Shown one piece after another: positions 34,750-45,929 of a stretch of 64,000 nucleotides of DNA (the first letter of the stretch is position 1; the number at the start of each line of letters is the position of its first letter). Origin of the DNA: Sipunculus nudus (Eukaryota > Annelida > Sipuncula > Golfingiida > Sipunculidae); assembly GCA_026874595.1 (NCBI GenBank), contig CM049322.1, forward strand, positions 54,029,386 through 54,093,385, read 5' to 3'. Both the position numbers and the translations under genes were made by a program. A model generated the notes under the pieces. It was not told the DNA's origin, made no database searches, and saw only the letters and a list, made by a program, of their open reading frames with translations.

Positions 34750-36362
34750 TTTTTCAGGACCCCGCATAGTTACATACAGGAAACTATGGTAACATGATGA
34801 GTATTATAGTCAATTTTCAATACCTATAGAAAAATCTTAATTAACTGCAAGCGTCTGTAGTCACATAAAAGGAAACTTTTGTCACGTGAAGTATTTATTG
34901 TCAATTTTCAAAGCATATATTAGTTTTGTAGTTTCCATAAATCTCATTTTATATAACATAATTTAGAATATTATTAGAAAATAATCAGATAAGTAATTTT
35001 TTGTAAAAATTACTTAAAATAATTTATTTCTAATTCATATTATTATGGGCGGACACAGGTAGTGCCCACATGGGCCCATGAGGGCATTGTCCAGATTGCA
35101 CTGCATTGTTCCACATGTGGGCCCATGGCGGGTTCCATGTGGCATGTTCGTATTTGTTACAAAATAAAAAATAATAAAAACAATGATATATTATTAAATC
35201 TTTGAGAAGTAATTAATTAACTGCGAAATTGTTCTACGTGACGTATGTTCATGTTTTTTTATCTATTTAAACTCATCACAAGATTTACTTCTCAACTGAG
35301 ATTAGGTCGAGGGAGCCACGCGGGCTAATTCACAAGGGTCCCTCCAGGCTAGCCTATGTAATACCAGTATAAACCACTTTTCTGGATAATAAACGTATAA
35401 AGTCCGTATTTACCCAGCCAAAATATCCTATAGTTTACTATTTACATGTATAGTAACCCATAGGGGTTACAGAAAAATATAGGAAACGAAGTAGTAATAT
35501 TTGGGGTATTATAGAAAATTTTTAATGCCTCCAGGAAAATCACAGCTTGGAATAGGACCCCATAGTAACATATAGGAAACTATGGTAACATGATGAATAT
35601 TATAGTCAAGTTTCAATACCTAAAGAAAATTCTTAATTAACTGCAGGAGTCTATAGTCACATATAAGAAACTTTAGTAACGTGGAGTATTTTTGTCAATT
35701 TTCAAAGCATATATTAGTTTGTAGTTTCCTTTAACATTATTTAATGTAAGCATAAAGTAAAGCTATAGTTAATATTAAAATAACTATCATTTATATAGAA
35801 CAGTACTAGTGCATGTAGGTAGTGCCCACATGGGGCCCATGAGGACATTGTCCAGTTCGTCCTGCATTGTTCCCCATGTGGGCCCATGGCGGGCCCCACG
35901 TGGCAAGTTCGTTTGGTTACATAAAATAAACAACAATAATATATTATTATCTTTGAAAAGTAATTATTAAACTGCGAAATTGTTCTACGTGACGTATTTT
36001 CATGTATTTGTCTATTTAAACTCATCGCAGGATTTACTTCTGAAATAAGATTAGGTCGAGGGAGAAAGGTGGGTTAAGTCACAAGGGTCCCTCCAGGATT
36101 GTCGATGTAATACCCATATAAACATCACATTTCTGGATAATAACCATATAAAGTCCGTATTTACCCAGCCAAAATATCCTATAGTTTACTATATACATCT
36201 ATAGTAACCTATAGGGGTTACAGTAAAATATAGGAAATTAATTAGTAATATATTTAAGGTATTATAGTTAATTTTCAATGTCTCTAGGAAAAACACAGCT
36301 AGGAGTAAGACCCCATAGTTACATATAGGAAGCTATGGAAACATGATGAATATTATGAATAT
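34750..36362. repeat. Tandem duplication of ~755-805 bp (2.1 copies)
   Basis: GACCCC(G/A)CATAGT begins related units near 34758, 35558 and 36310; the third is only ~50 bp. Each full unit holds a GC-rich core (35050-35135 and 35818-35910) with CCACATGTGGGCCCATGGCG, in otherwise AT-rich DNA. The GGGCCCATG core resembles the 234-bp satellite at 44826-45775. No gene is seen. Confidence 0.8.
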
Positions 36363-36434
36363 AATCAGATAAATAAATATTATAAAATATTAATAAAGTA
36401 ATTTATTTCTTATTTATATTATTGAATATGTATT

Positions 36435-36688
36435 CAAATATTCTATTTTTTAATGCTTTTAATATTATTTTTTTCATTATAATTATCATTTGAATTACAA
36501 TAATTATTTATATTACATTATGTTATATTAATATAATGTCATTAATATATTATTTCTGATTAAATATTCTATTTTTTAATGCTATTAATATTATTTTTTC
36601 ATTATAATTATCATTTGAATTACAATAATTATTTATATTACATTATGATATCTTAATATAATGTCATTAATATATTATTTCTGATTTT
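36435..36688. repeat. 126-bp AT-rich tandem duplication
   Basis: ATTCTATTTTTTAATGCT starts near 36440 and again near 36566. The two units differ at only a few positions, so the event is recent. Confidence 0.9.
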
Positions 36689-37084
36689 ATGATAAATTTT
36701 AATTTTGATAACTAAATATTGCAATAAGAGGCCCAATGATAGTTATAACGAAAATAATATATTCATAGTATTAAAAAATATCATATTAATAATAAATAAT
36801 CAGATAAATATTATAAAATATTAATAAAATAATTTAATTTTTAGTTTATTTATATTTTTATTTTAAATGAATCTTATATTTATTTAACTTAATAAGAACA
36901 ACTTAAATTGAATATCAGGTTTTAATATATCTCATATTTTCAGAAAACCCTTAACTAATCTTCAAAATGTCAGTTTTATATCTTGACCGTTTGTTAATAC
37001 TGTGCAATTTCAAGCAATTTAAACTGATGAATATAACGTTCACACAGTCTGACGACATATTTGCTTACAACGAAAGAACTATTT

Positions 37085-37240
37085 CGTGTAGCGTAATCCG
37101 CGGTCTCTTTGACGTCACGCCGCGTGTGGGCCCGCGTAGTGATAAAAAGGAGTGCACTATAGTCATGTCGTCTGCTGGGCGGGACTGTCAGGCGGGGATA
37201 TTTCGGCATGTAGAACACTAAGTTTCGTTAAGAAGTTCAT
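37085..37240 (+). promoter_or_regulatory. CpG-containing promoter-like segment with a CRE palindrome
   Basis: Against an AT-rich background this stretch has many CpG and an exact TGACGTCA (37110-37117), the CREB/ATF site, followed by GC boxes (GGGCGGGAC, GGCGGGG). A short frame that could be a first exon begins about 115 bp downstream (37353). Confidence 0.35.
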
Positions 37241-37352
37241 AATTTTATAGTTTCTACGTTCTATAGACTTCATTTTCACAGAGGATACAATATTACTGGA
37301 GTACGCTTTTTCTACAGTGTTTGATAAACGGTTAAGCGCAACGAGTTGCCAA

Positions 37353-37450
37353 AATGGCTATGTCAAGGTCTCAAGGACGCTGGTTTGTATTCCAGGATGT
37401 TCGGTGTCCGAAGTCGAAGGGCCTGCAAGACGCAAATAAATTGCTATGGT
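37353..37450 (+). CDS. Possible first coding exon (hypothetical)
   Basis: After CCAAA the ATG at 37353 opens MAMSRSQGRWFVFQDVRCPK and about 12 more residues, ending at CTATG|GTGAGC, a good splice donor. The base composition is more balanced than the surroundings and the position fits the CpG segment upstream. However, acceptors downstream (ATTTTTTAG-type near 38058 and 38230) begin with A and would create TGA at the junction, so no gene model could be completed. Product unknown. Confidence 0.25.
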
Positions 37451-37459
37451 GAGCCATGG

Positions 37460-38900
37460 ATTACTGACAAACTATGCCATATGACCATGAATAATCACGT
37501 AATGCTCTTTAACTGAATCAATAATGTTACATTTTCACACGGTTTATCTATTACTTAGTGTTAGTGTTATTGTTAAAGATTGTCATGTAGATTTTAAAAT
37601 TTAATATTTTTTTATACAAATAACAATGTCACTGTAACTGTAAGTATATAGAAGTATATGTAAATACTTTTTTTGCAGATGTACATATAGGCTGTCATGT
37701 TGCCTTTTTTACTCTATATATCATGCCTTATCATGTATTATTTACACATTTTTTAAGGTTATTACCTATGTTTGGCTGGTTATTATTCAGAATTTGTAAC
37801 ATCATGACCATATTTTAAAAAAATTATCCATTAGGGTTTCAGTTTCTTTTCTTTTTTTTACCTACAGCAATAGGAAGTTTCATATTAAGTTCCCTATAAT
37901 AAAAAAAATCAATATGCTAATTAAATTATTTTATATTATTAATATATTTTGAAAATAGTTTGGTTTAGAGCAGTTCATGCAGAGAATTCTAGTAAATCTG
38001 ACACCTGATATCATGTGTCTTTGTATAGTATGCATGCTATGGTTTGTGTTTTTTTTTAGATCCACAGACAACAGGGAAAATTAAGTCCACATCGTTTAAT
38101 AGTATTAAAATGGATTTTTTTTATGAATAATATTCAAAGTTGATAATTTTTTTTTAATGTTAGTTTTTTTTTAAGTTCCTATTGTAAGTTAAGTGTTTAA
38201 AAATATTAAAACAAAGTTTTCTGCTTTAGATATATGGGAAAACACACATGAAAAAAAACCCTGGAGAGAACTCAACCCAACTTCCTATTCAAGCCCATAC
38301 ATATTGTCATTTTGGAGAACACTGCAGGGAATGTCAAGCAAGCAAAATAACAATGGATCTGGATCCTATGTTCTGAACAATTGATGAGTTCAATGTAAAA
38401 TTTACTCCATTAATGCACTCATTATATGTATTCAAAGGATAGTAGCACAAGTTGGAATAGGTGAAAGTCACACCAGAAACTCAGATTTTACGGACATATA
38501 TTTCGAATCTTTTTATGGAAGATTTAATGATACCAGGAATTATTCTATCTTTCAAGAATCCTTTTTTTGCGAAAGAAGGATTATTTATGTGCTGTTAAGT
38601 TTAAAAAGGTCAAAGTGGAGCCTAAATTGATGAATGGTGAATTTCTTGTTAAAAGAAAAAAACAATTTTCAGATGGGATGTGGCACACATATAAAGGACC
38701 ATAGAAAAGCGTAGAATAATCCCTTGGTAGATATAGTACTTTCAAGTTTCAGATGTATATTATCCATGTTATTTTGTAATTCTAAATAATGTTTGTAATT
38801 AACATTCTGGTGAACCACCAATAAAGTATGAAGTCCTTAATATTATGTTCAGAGTGATTTATTTGCTTTGAAAATTTCCCATTCAGTCTAGGGATAATTA
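37460..38900. other. AT-rich region, no gene established
   Basis: A short frame at 38193-38384 includes ENTHEKKPWRELNPTSYSSP, of less AT-driven composition, and could be an exon of a gene starting near 37353. The reading phases do not join. Confidence 0.3.
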
Positions 38901-38908
38901 TATGTTGA

Positions 38909-39075
38909 GCTCAGCTGACTAAAAGTCATCTGAGCTATAGCCATGTCCATTGTCCGTCGTCCGGGCGTCCGTCCGTTAGTAGGGTATTTTTTTGTAACCG
39001 TTGGACATATGAATCCGAAATGCGACATATGGTAAGATGTCCTCCCAAAAAAACCCTACCATACTGAAAATTGGG
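38909..39075. repeat. Dispersed repeat end with imperfect hairpin
   Basis: 38909-38935 folds as GCTCAG-CT-GACT-AAA-AGTC-AT-CTGAGC and is followed by CCATTGTCCGTCGTCCGGGC. The reverse complement of 56690-56765 has the same order (GCTCAGCCGACGGTAATCAT, CTGAG, then GTCCAACGTCCGTCCG), so both are ends of one repeat family. Confidence 0.6.
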
Positions 39076-39079
39076 TCGC

Positions 39080-40300
39080 TCATCTTCGTTCCTTTTAGAT
39101 ATTTAGGTAAAAATTAAATTTTCCATTTAAAGCCAGTTCTTAACTTTCAAGATCATCAAAATTTCTGATCTGATATTGATCATATTTGATATAAATATTT
39201 CTCTATATATTTGCCATGTATATACCAGAAATTAGTCAGTATTGTGTAATTTCTTGAAGTTGTGAGGCTTTTCTTATTTATAAGGCCTTACATATTTAAT
39301 AAAAAGTATCTCGAACAAAGAAATGAACAGTGATGGGAAGGAGAAGGGAAAAATAAAAAATAAATATAATTAAAACATTAAAGATATAAAAACCGCCATT
39401 TTTCCATATAAATTTTGCAAATGATGACATGAATAGATAGGAACTATATGTTCCCTTTTACAATGAGGAGTGCAAATAAAGTATTCTCAGTATCTACAGG
39501 ATATCCTTATTATTTTCTTGATGGGCCAGTGAAAAACTTTTAAAAAATCAAGATTTTTTCTTTTTAAACTTTTATCAATTTAAACATTTTTGTTAAACTA
39601 ATCAGTCCATTAAAACATTTTTGTAAAACCAATCAATATATTTTTCTTACTTAAACAACTTGAAAGTTTATAATAACCGGTATAGGACACTTGCTGCAAA
39701 TTAAACAATTAATTTTGAAGTATGTTATATGGTCGGTGGCAATAAAAAGCTAACAACAAGTAAAGGAAAGTTCAGGCAAATAAAAATAGCCATGTAATAT
39801 ACAATCTAATTACAAACGCACATGTTAGCAATATCAGGGTTCATCAGAGCCACCCAGTCAGAAATCAAGAAAAATAAGCAAACAGTCTTTTTCTTTAAAA
39901 TATCACTTAAAACATCTTTAAATTAGGATCTATCTGTTGTCAATCATCTAAAAAAACCCTCAGAAACACATTTAAAAAAAAACACAATATGTAAAATATG
40001 GTGAAACTATACCAGTCGGGAATTTAATCATATATATCAAATTAATTAAAAGTTTAACCCTTAGAAATGTAAACAAATGCAAGGAAAAATAACAAACTAA
40101 TATAAACAAATATATCAAACGCAGGTATATACTGATGATCATCATTTTAGAATGTTTTTTTTTTTTTTTTGCTGCAAACGATTCGGAGCCCTTAGAATAG
40201 CGGTATAACGCGGCATTGGCCACAAATAACACAGGTGCCTATCGCAATTTTTATCATTTTCATTGTGTGTATATTTGATTAAAGAGTTTATTTCCATAAG
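39080..40300. other. AT-rich intergenic DNA
   Basis: No coding, RNA or repeat signal beyond poly-A/T tracts was seen. Confidence 0.4.
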
Positions 40301-40359
40301 ACGACCTACCGGGCGCCCATGCGATTAGCTGCGATCGCCCAGCAGCCCTAGAAAGAGAG

Positions 40360-40430
40360 CCAATCACAGATTCATAGTACACTGCGCGCATGCGAGTGTA
40401 GTTTCATTCATGGGGTTTCATAGCGGGAAA
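40360..40430. promoter_or_regulatory. Promoter-like cluster: CCAAT box, NRF-1-like and E2F-like sites
   Basis: CCAAT (40360-40364), GCGCATGCG (40386-40394, NRF-1-like) and GCGGGAAA (40423-40430, E2F-like) lie within 71 bp of CpG-containing DNA. Such a set marks housekeeping-type promoters in animals. No matching coding exon was identified on either side, so the target gene is unknown. Confidence 0.35.
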
Positions 40431-40989
40431 TAGTCCGTGCATGTGCAACAATTCCAGTGTTCACAAATGCGATGCTGCAAGCATAGGTATATGGCGATCG
40501 GATATCCAAATTAGCTTATTTCATTCTGAATTTTCAAAATCAAAACCTCATAGTCACATGTTCGCAGCCATTTTAACAAAGAGATTTAAATAGGTCGGTT
40601 TTTTCCGCCTTCGGCCTTAGGATTGCCTGTAGAGGATTTATCCACGCGATGTCAAGAATGTCGCTATAGTCCGTGACCCTCCGTGTAGGTTGATTCCGAA
40701 ACTGATCTCGGTAGGACCATATAAAAGCCGGACATTTTTGGACACCTCGTGGAGAATTTTACAAACCTCGTTGATATTATTTTGAATGTTTTCAAAAGTA
40801 AGCGGTCCATCATTACAAGTAGAATAACTGGCTATTATCAAATAAATTTAATTTGCATAATACGTAATAAATATTGGGGGGGGGGAGCTGCGTTAAAATA
40901 TACACGATCGGAATATACCTCCCGTGCTGTAGATCGGACACTGATTGTACGCCAATCCAGAAGCAAACCGCGCTCAATCAAGCTTAACT

Positions 40990-42110
40990 AACATGATCGT
41001 TCCAACTTGGTTAACGTTGTTCTGCCACGCAGCCGTACGAAGGGTTTAAAAGAAAGACTTAAGTGTGTAATGGCAAATTAAGCTAGTTATTGAAATATTT
41101 TTAGAGGCTCTCATTGTATCAATTGCATTGTCATGCAGCCCACTTTGGTCACTGGAGGGCATTCAATGCATCTCTCTGCTTACCCGATTCGTAATGGGTC
41201 ACTTAGGACATCCCCTGCTGTAACAAGTGTACATTAATTTTCATATCAACCCCCCCCCGGCACCAAATGTAATGTGAAACCTATCGTTTGAATTCTTCCT
41301 TAATTGACACCGAAATTACATTGAAATGTAAAGTTCACTTGGTTTTCTAGACATAATGAAATACTCTAAATAAATTAATTCTCTTTTCAATAATTTTGAC
41401 AAATTAAAATAAAATAAAACCCAACAGGATACGTAATATGATAATATATGAGCCAAATTATGGATTAATGAAGGTGCAATTTAAAATTGTAAATTCTGAA
41501 TCAAGTTAAATTTTCAGATATTTATTGTTTTGCAAATTTATAAAATATATATATTATTAGTGGTAAAAAAATAATACATGTGAATGTATAATGTGTTGTT
41601 TTTGGACAAAATTTGGGATAAATGAAGATGCTATTAAGAATTGTAAATCAACTTATATATTCAGATATATATATGATAAATTGCAAATGTATAATATTTA
41701 TAAACTTGAAAAAAAAGATTGATGTGATGAAAAGAATGAGGATCTTATGCAAATAATTTTTCATTATTTTTCTGCCTAAGTATAAGATATAATAAAATGA
41801 TTGGCTTTTTTTTCCACCTGTTTGTCTTTTTTTTAAATTTGTTACAATTATGAATAAACATTTCCTCCCGTAAGTACTGTTGCCTTAAATTTCACCTCTC
41901 ACCAGTAACACCCCCTTCCTCTTGCCATTAAGCACCTGCAGACTGGCCCATTAGTTTAATAGCAAATATATAAGGATTTATTAAATGAGAAAAAAATCAG
42001 TGTTATAAAAAAAGGATATAATTGAAACATATTATGTTCTTGCCTCAGCAGTATGTGACATAAAGGGACCAGTGCCATCTGTCCATCTTCTTTGTTTAAT
42101 CAACTCGTTT
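40990..42110. other. AT-rich intergenic DNA
   Basis: Only a poly-C tract (41250-41258) stands out. No gene is seen. Confidence 0.4.
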
Positions 42111-42136
42111 CCTATAAGCATTGTTTAATACCCCCC

Positions 42137-42212
<76 letters not shown>
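42137..42212. repeat. (CT)n microsatellite
   Basis: About 75 bp of CT dinucleotide repeat with one TT interruption. Confidence 0.95.
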
Positions 42213-42217
<5 letters not shown>

Positions 42218-42387
42218 CTCCTCCTCCCTCTATCCAAACTTATCTTAAGCAACATATTTTTTTTTCATGATTGCATTATTAACGATAAGAGGCCAAAATA
42301 TTAATGTTTTACACAGTGAGTACAATACACATGTATACTTTTCAGATTTAGCTTATGTTCATTTGAAAATAAAATTTTCAATTTTTA

Positions 42388-43415
42388 GCCAACCTGCGAG
42401 CTTATGCGATGATGCGCCGTCGTGCGTAAGTGCGTCTTGTGTCGTGCGTCGTCTGTACGTTAACCATAGCTATCTCAAAAATGGCAGGAGCTAGCATCAT
42501 TTTTTTTTTGCAAATAATCAGTCACCTGAAAAACTATCGGATTTTGTTTAATTTTTTTTCTAACTGTATTTTCTTAGATTTTATAGGGAAAAAGCTAAAA
42601 AAGATTTAAAAATCTTCTTCTCCGAAACTGTCCAAGCAAATTGTCCAATATTTAATAGAAATTATCCCTGGAACAATCTCTCTCAAGTTTGTTCGAATGG
42701 TTCCAGTTCGGAGATTTTTGGCTGAGTAACAGGAGGTTAAACTTTGTCATCTGTCCAAAAACGCACACTAAAATGAAAATGATCTCAGTAACTTCTGGAG
42801 CTAGCAACACCAAATTTTATGCAAATGTTTTATCACATAAGTCATATCTTAAATTGAGGTATTGGTGGCGCCACTAACATTGACCTTTTTTACAAGCAAA
42901 AATGTAATTTTAGACTCTTCTAGCCTATACAGTTTTATGATGAAACTGTTAAGCTGATTGGCTTAAACTTTACAAGAATTATTTAATGGTAGGGTTCTGT
43001 CAGTTTTATAAGAATAGATTGGGTAAATGCAGCTTTTGCCAGTGTAGCCAATTGGAAAAGGCTTTCAGTGTTTGAAAACAGATTTGACATGCCAAGTTTC
43101 AACATGCCAAGTCAGGAGGTCACTCAGTTCAACCAGGTTAGGTCCAGACATCACCATGGCAACTGACCTGGCTCTGTTTGGTGTCTAGAAAATCTACACC
43201 TCTAGACACCTCGTCTAGACGTCTAGACACATCGTCTAGACGCAGAATGCCCAGATTAGAACTAGTGGAACTATATCTTTCAACTCTTTGAAAAAAACTT
43301 GGTTTGCATTTATAGCAAATCTGTGAGCTTATGCGATGGTGTGCCGTCGTTCGTCGTCGTGCGTCATAGCTATCTCAAAAAGGGCAGGAGCTAGCATCAC
43401 CATTTTTTTTTTTTT
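42388..43415. repeat. Pair of dispersed repeat copies (GAGCTTATGCGATG family)
   Basis: Starting near 42398 and 43325, both copies read GAGCTTATGCGATG, then CGCCGTCGT-like CpG repeats, then CATAGCTATCTCAAAAA, GGCAGGAGCTAGCATCA and poly-T. They are ~925 bp apart in direct orientation. The CGTCGTGCGTC stretch resembles the CCGTCGTCC segment of the repeat end at 38940. Confidence 0.65.
43183..43241. repeat. TCTAGA-rich cluster with three GTCTAGAC palindromes
   Basis: GTCTAGAC occurs at 43213-43220, 43221-43228 and 43234-43241, with partial copies just before. The 8-mer equals the palindromic Smad-binding element, but the spacing suggests a small tandem repeat. Confidence 0.6.
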
Positions 43416-43429
43416 TTTGCTTTATTCTT

Positions 43430-44380
43430 GGCTAAACATTTAAAAATGTTCTTGTCCGAAACCATGCTGAAAAATTGCGCGTTCATCCGTCCCAATAATC
43501 ATCCCTGGCAAAAAAAGAAAAGAAAACATATCCGAAATATCCTGACTGATACATCCTAGTTTTATAATGTCTTAGGCCGAAAAATGCAGGTCTGAAACGT
43601 CCATTTTGCTGAAATCATAATGACGAAGGTAGATATGCAGGATATAAGAGGAACAATATTAAATTTAAAAAATAAACCTTCATTCATACTCCGAGACTTT
43701 GTACAGGTTCGCATTAGGCCTGTATGCCTTGTTTTGGGAGCATTTTATTTCAGCTTATAAATAAAATGTGTATCACATTATTCCTTGTTTTATAAGTGAC
43801 AGGTTCCATGATTATTTTATGCACATATCACTGTCACATAGCTGAAATAAGGATACTTCTAAATTATTTGATCATGAGAGACACCTCCACCTTTGATATA
43901 GTCCATAAAAGTACACATTATTAGTATGACAAATATATAGTTAATATGTAATTATCACTAGTGAGCAGGGCTATTTCCTCTGAGCTTTTCAAATGTGTGT
44001 GTATATATATAAGTTGTAGGAAATGGTTTTAAAATCATAATCGATGATTAAAAAATAAAAACGGCTGATGATCGAAAATTTAATCGATTATTTTATATAC
44101 TTTCTATATTACCGTGTAATCTACTGTATACTAGTACCATAAATATTGACCCTAGTAAACAGTCTGACTTTTACATCACTATTCATAATGAAACAATCCA
44201 TTCACCCGTAGCCAAGTCGAACTTGCCGACGGACGATTGTTGGCTGCCGCAAGGTTTTGTTGTGATGCTGTTTGCTATACATTGTTATTTGTGTTCGCAT
44301 ATCTCTGACAGGATTCTTTGCATATGCATGCATAATCATATTACCCGATTATGCAAAATGCAATCGATTAATTAATTTTG
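43430..44380. other. AT-rich intergenic DNA
   Basis: No gene. ATCGATTA-type inverted fragments near 44040-44095 may be part of the hAT-like element whose end is at 44422. Confidence 0.35.
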
Positions 44381-44385
44381 GAAAA

Positions 44386-44422
44386 AAGACCAGTCATCAA
44401 TCGATTAATCGGAACACCACTG
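44386..44422. mobile_element. Possible hAT-like MITE terminus
   Basis: Read on the minus strand the end is CAGTGGTGTTCCGATTAATC, which fits the CAGNGGTG start of hAT inverted repeats. A matching left end with an 8-bp target duplication was not found, so the element may be truncated. Confidence 0.3.
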
Positions 44423-44439
44423 TATTACACAGTGAAAAT

Positions 44440-44700
44440 AGAAAAGTGGTAAAATGGTAAGCGTTCCCTGCTGACACCTGGTGAACCGGGTTCAATCCCG
44501 AGGGGCTATGAGAGCGAGTTGTAGTGGCCTGTCCAGGTCCCCCTGTTTCCTCCCCCTAACAGATTACCACACGCCACCAACCTTGCCATGGAGAATGCCT
44601 TGTGTTAGTTTTTGTGACCATTCATGTAAGATAAAGTGGCAAGTTTGTACATATAATTCTGGAACGAATAAATCATGCTCATGCTTTCAAGAACAAAGAA
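44440..44700 (+). mobile_element. tRNA-derived SINE
   Basis: A tRNA-like head has an A-box-like GTGGTAAAATGGTAAGC and an exact B box GGTTCAATCCC (44489-44499). A non-tRNA body follows (GTGGCCTGTCCAGGTCCCCC, ACGCCACCAACCTTGCCATG) and ends near 44690-44700 in an A-rich stretch. The layout is that of metazoan tRNA SINEs. Confidence 0.6.
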
Positions 44701-44825
44701 AAATTGTCCAAAACACATAGTATTATCTAGGGCTTGTAAAAATTCACTTATATATGATTTTTAAAAAATCAATTTAAATAATCCTTTATTGATTTAATCC
44801 AACTTTATTTATATCAACTCCGTTT

Positions 44826-45775
44826 GCATGCAGTGATAAGCACTCCAAGGACCCTTGTGTCTGCTCCTGATTAGCCCTTTGGTAGCATTTCTTGGACCCC
44901 ATATACAGACCCCGCCTGTTACTCTCCATGGGCCCACATGTGTACACATGTTGGCCCCACGTCCTAGCCAACATTGGACCCGGGAGCAAAAAGTCACGGG
45001 TCCCACGGGGTTAGCCCATATGGGGCCCATGGACATGTACCACATGGGTCCCTTGTTTGGATGTAGTGACAAACCATCCAAGGACCCATGTGTTTTTCCC
45101 TGTTTAGCCCATTGGTAGCCATTCGTGGGCCCCATATACAGACCCCGCCTGGAACCCTCCATGGGCCCACATGTGTACCCATGTTGGCCCCACGTCCTAG
45201 CCAACATTGGTCCCGGGAGCAAAAAGTCACGGGTGCCCACGGGGTTAGCCGATATGGGGCCCATTGACATGTACCACAAGGGTCCCTTGTTTGCATGTAA
45301 TGACAAACCCTCCAAGGACCCATGTGTCTGCCCCTGTTTAGCCCATTGGTAGCCATTCGTGGGCTCCATATACAGACCCCGCCTGGTACCCTCCATGGGC
45401 CCATATGTGTACCCATGTTGGCCCCACGTCCTAGCCAACATTGGACCCGGGAGCAAAAAGTCACGGGTGCCCACTGGGTTAGCCCATATGGGGCCCATGG
45501 ACTTGTACCTCAAGGGTCCCTTGTTTGCATGTAGTGACAAACCCTCCAAGGACCCTTGTGTCTGCGCCTGTTTAGCCCATTGGTAGCCATTCGTGGGCCC
45601 CATATACAGGCCCCGCCTGGTACCCTCCATGGGCCCACATGTATACCCATGTTGGCCCCACGTCCTAGCCAACATTGGACCCGGGAGCAAAAAGTCACGG
45701 GTCCCCTTTGGGTTAGCCCATATGGGACCCATGGGTTTGTACATATTAGTCCCACATGGGCCCCTTGTTTGCATG
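44826..45775. repeat. 234-bp satellite, four tandem units
   Basis: The marker GTGAYAAACC recurs at 44833, 45066, 45300 and 45534, with unit lengths of 233-234 bp. Units are GC-rich, about 90% alike by eye, and full of ATGGGCCCA-type palindromes. Because 234 is divisible by three, long frames stay open on both strands; the longest is a minus-strand 369-codon frame (44809-45918) with four 78-residue repeats (DFLLPGPMLARTWGQH in each). A hydrophobic start (MSERVIVYLLFIINVSSF) lies in the flank. Without a family match or splice support I treat it as satellite, but expression is possible. Confidence 0.85.
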
Positions 45776-45929
45776 CTATCTGGGTATGGTTCACTGATAT
45801 TTGCATAAAAACAATTTTTGGTCTTTAGATATGGATAGGTTATCATTGCTGTCCAAAATTCACAAAAGCTTGATACATTTATGATGAAAAGAAGATATAC
45901 AATCACTCTCTCGCTCAAAAGTTCAATCT

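Noticed and set aside
42092-42304. 70-codon plus frame rich in Ser-Leu
   Set aside because: Encoded by the (CT)n microsatellite.
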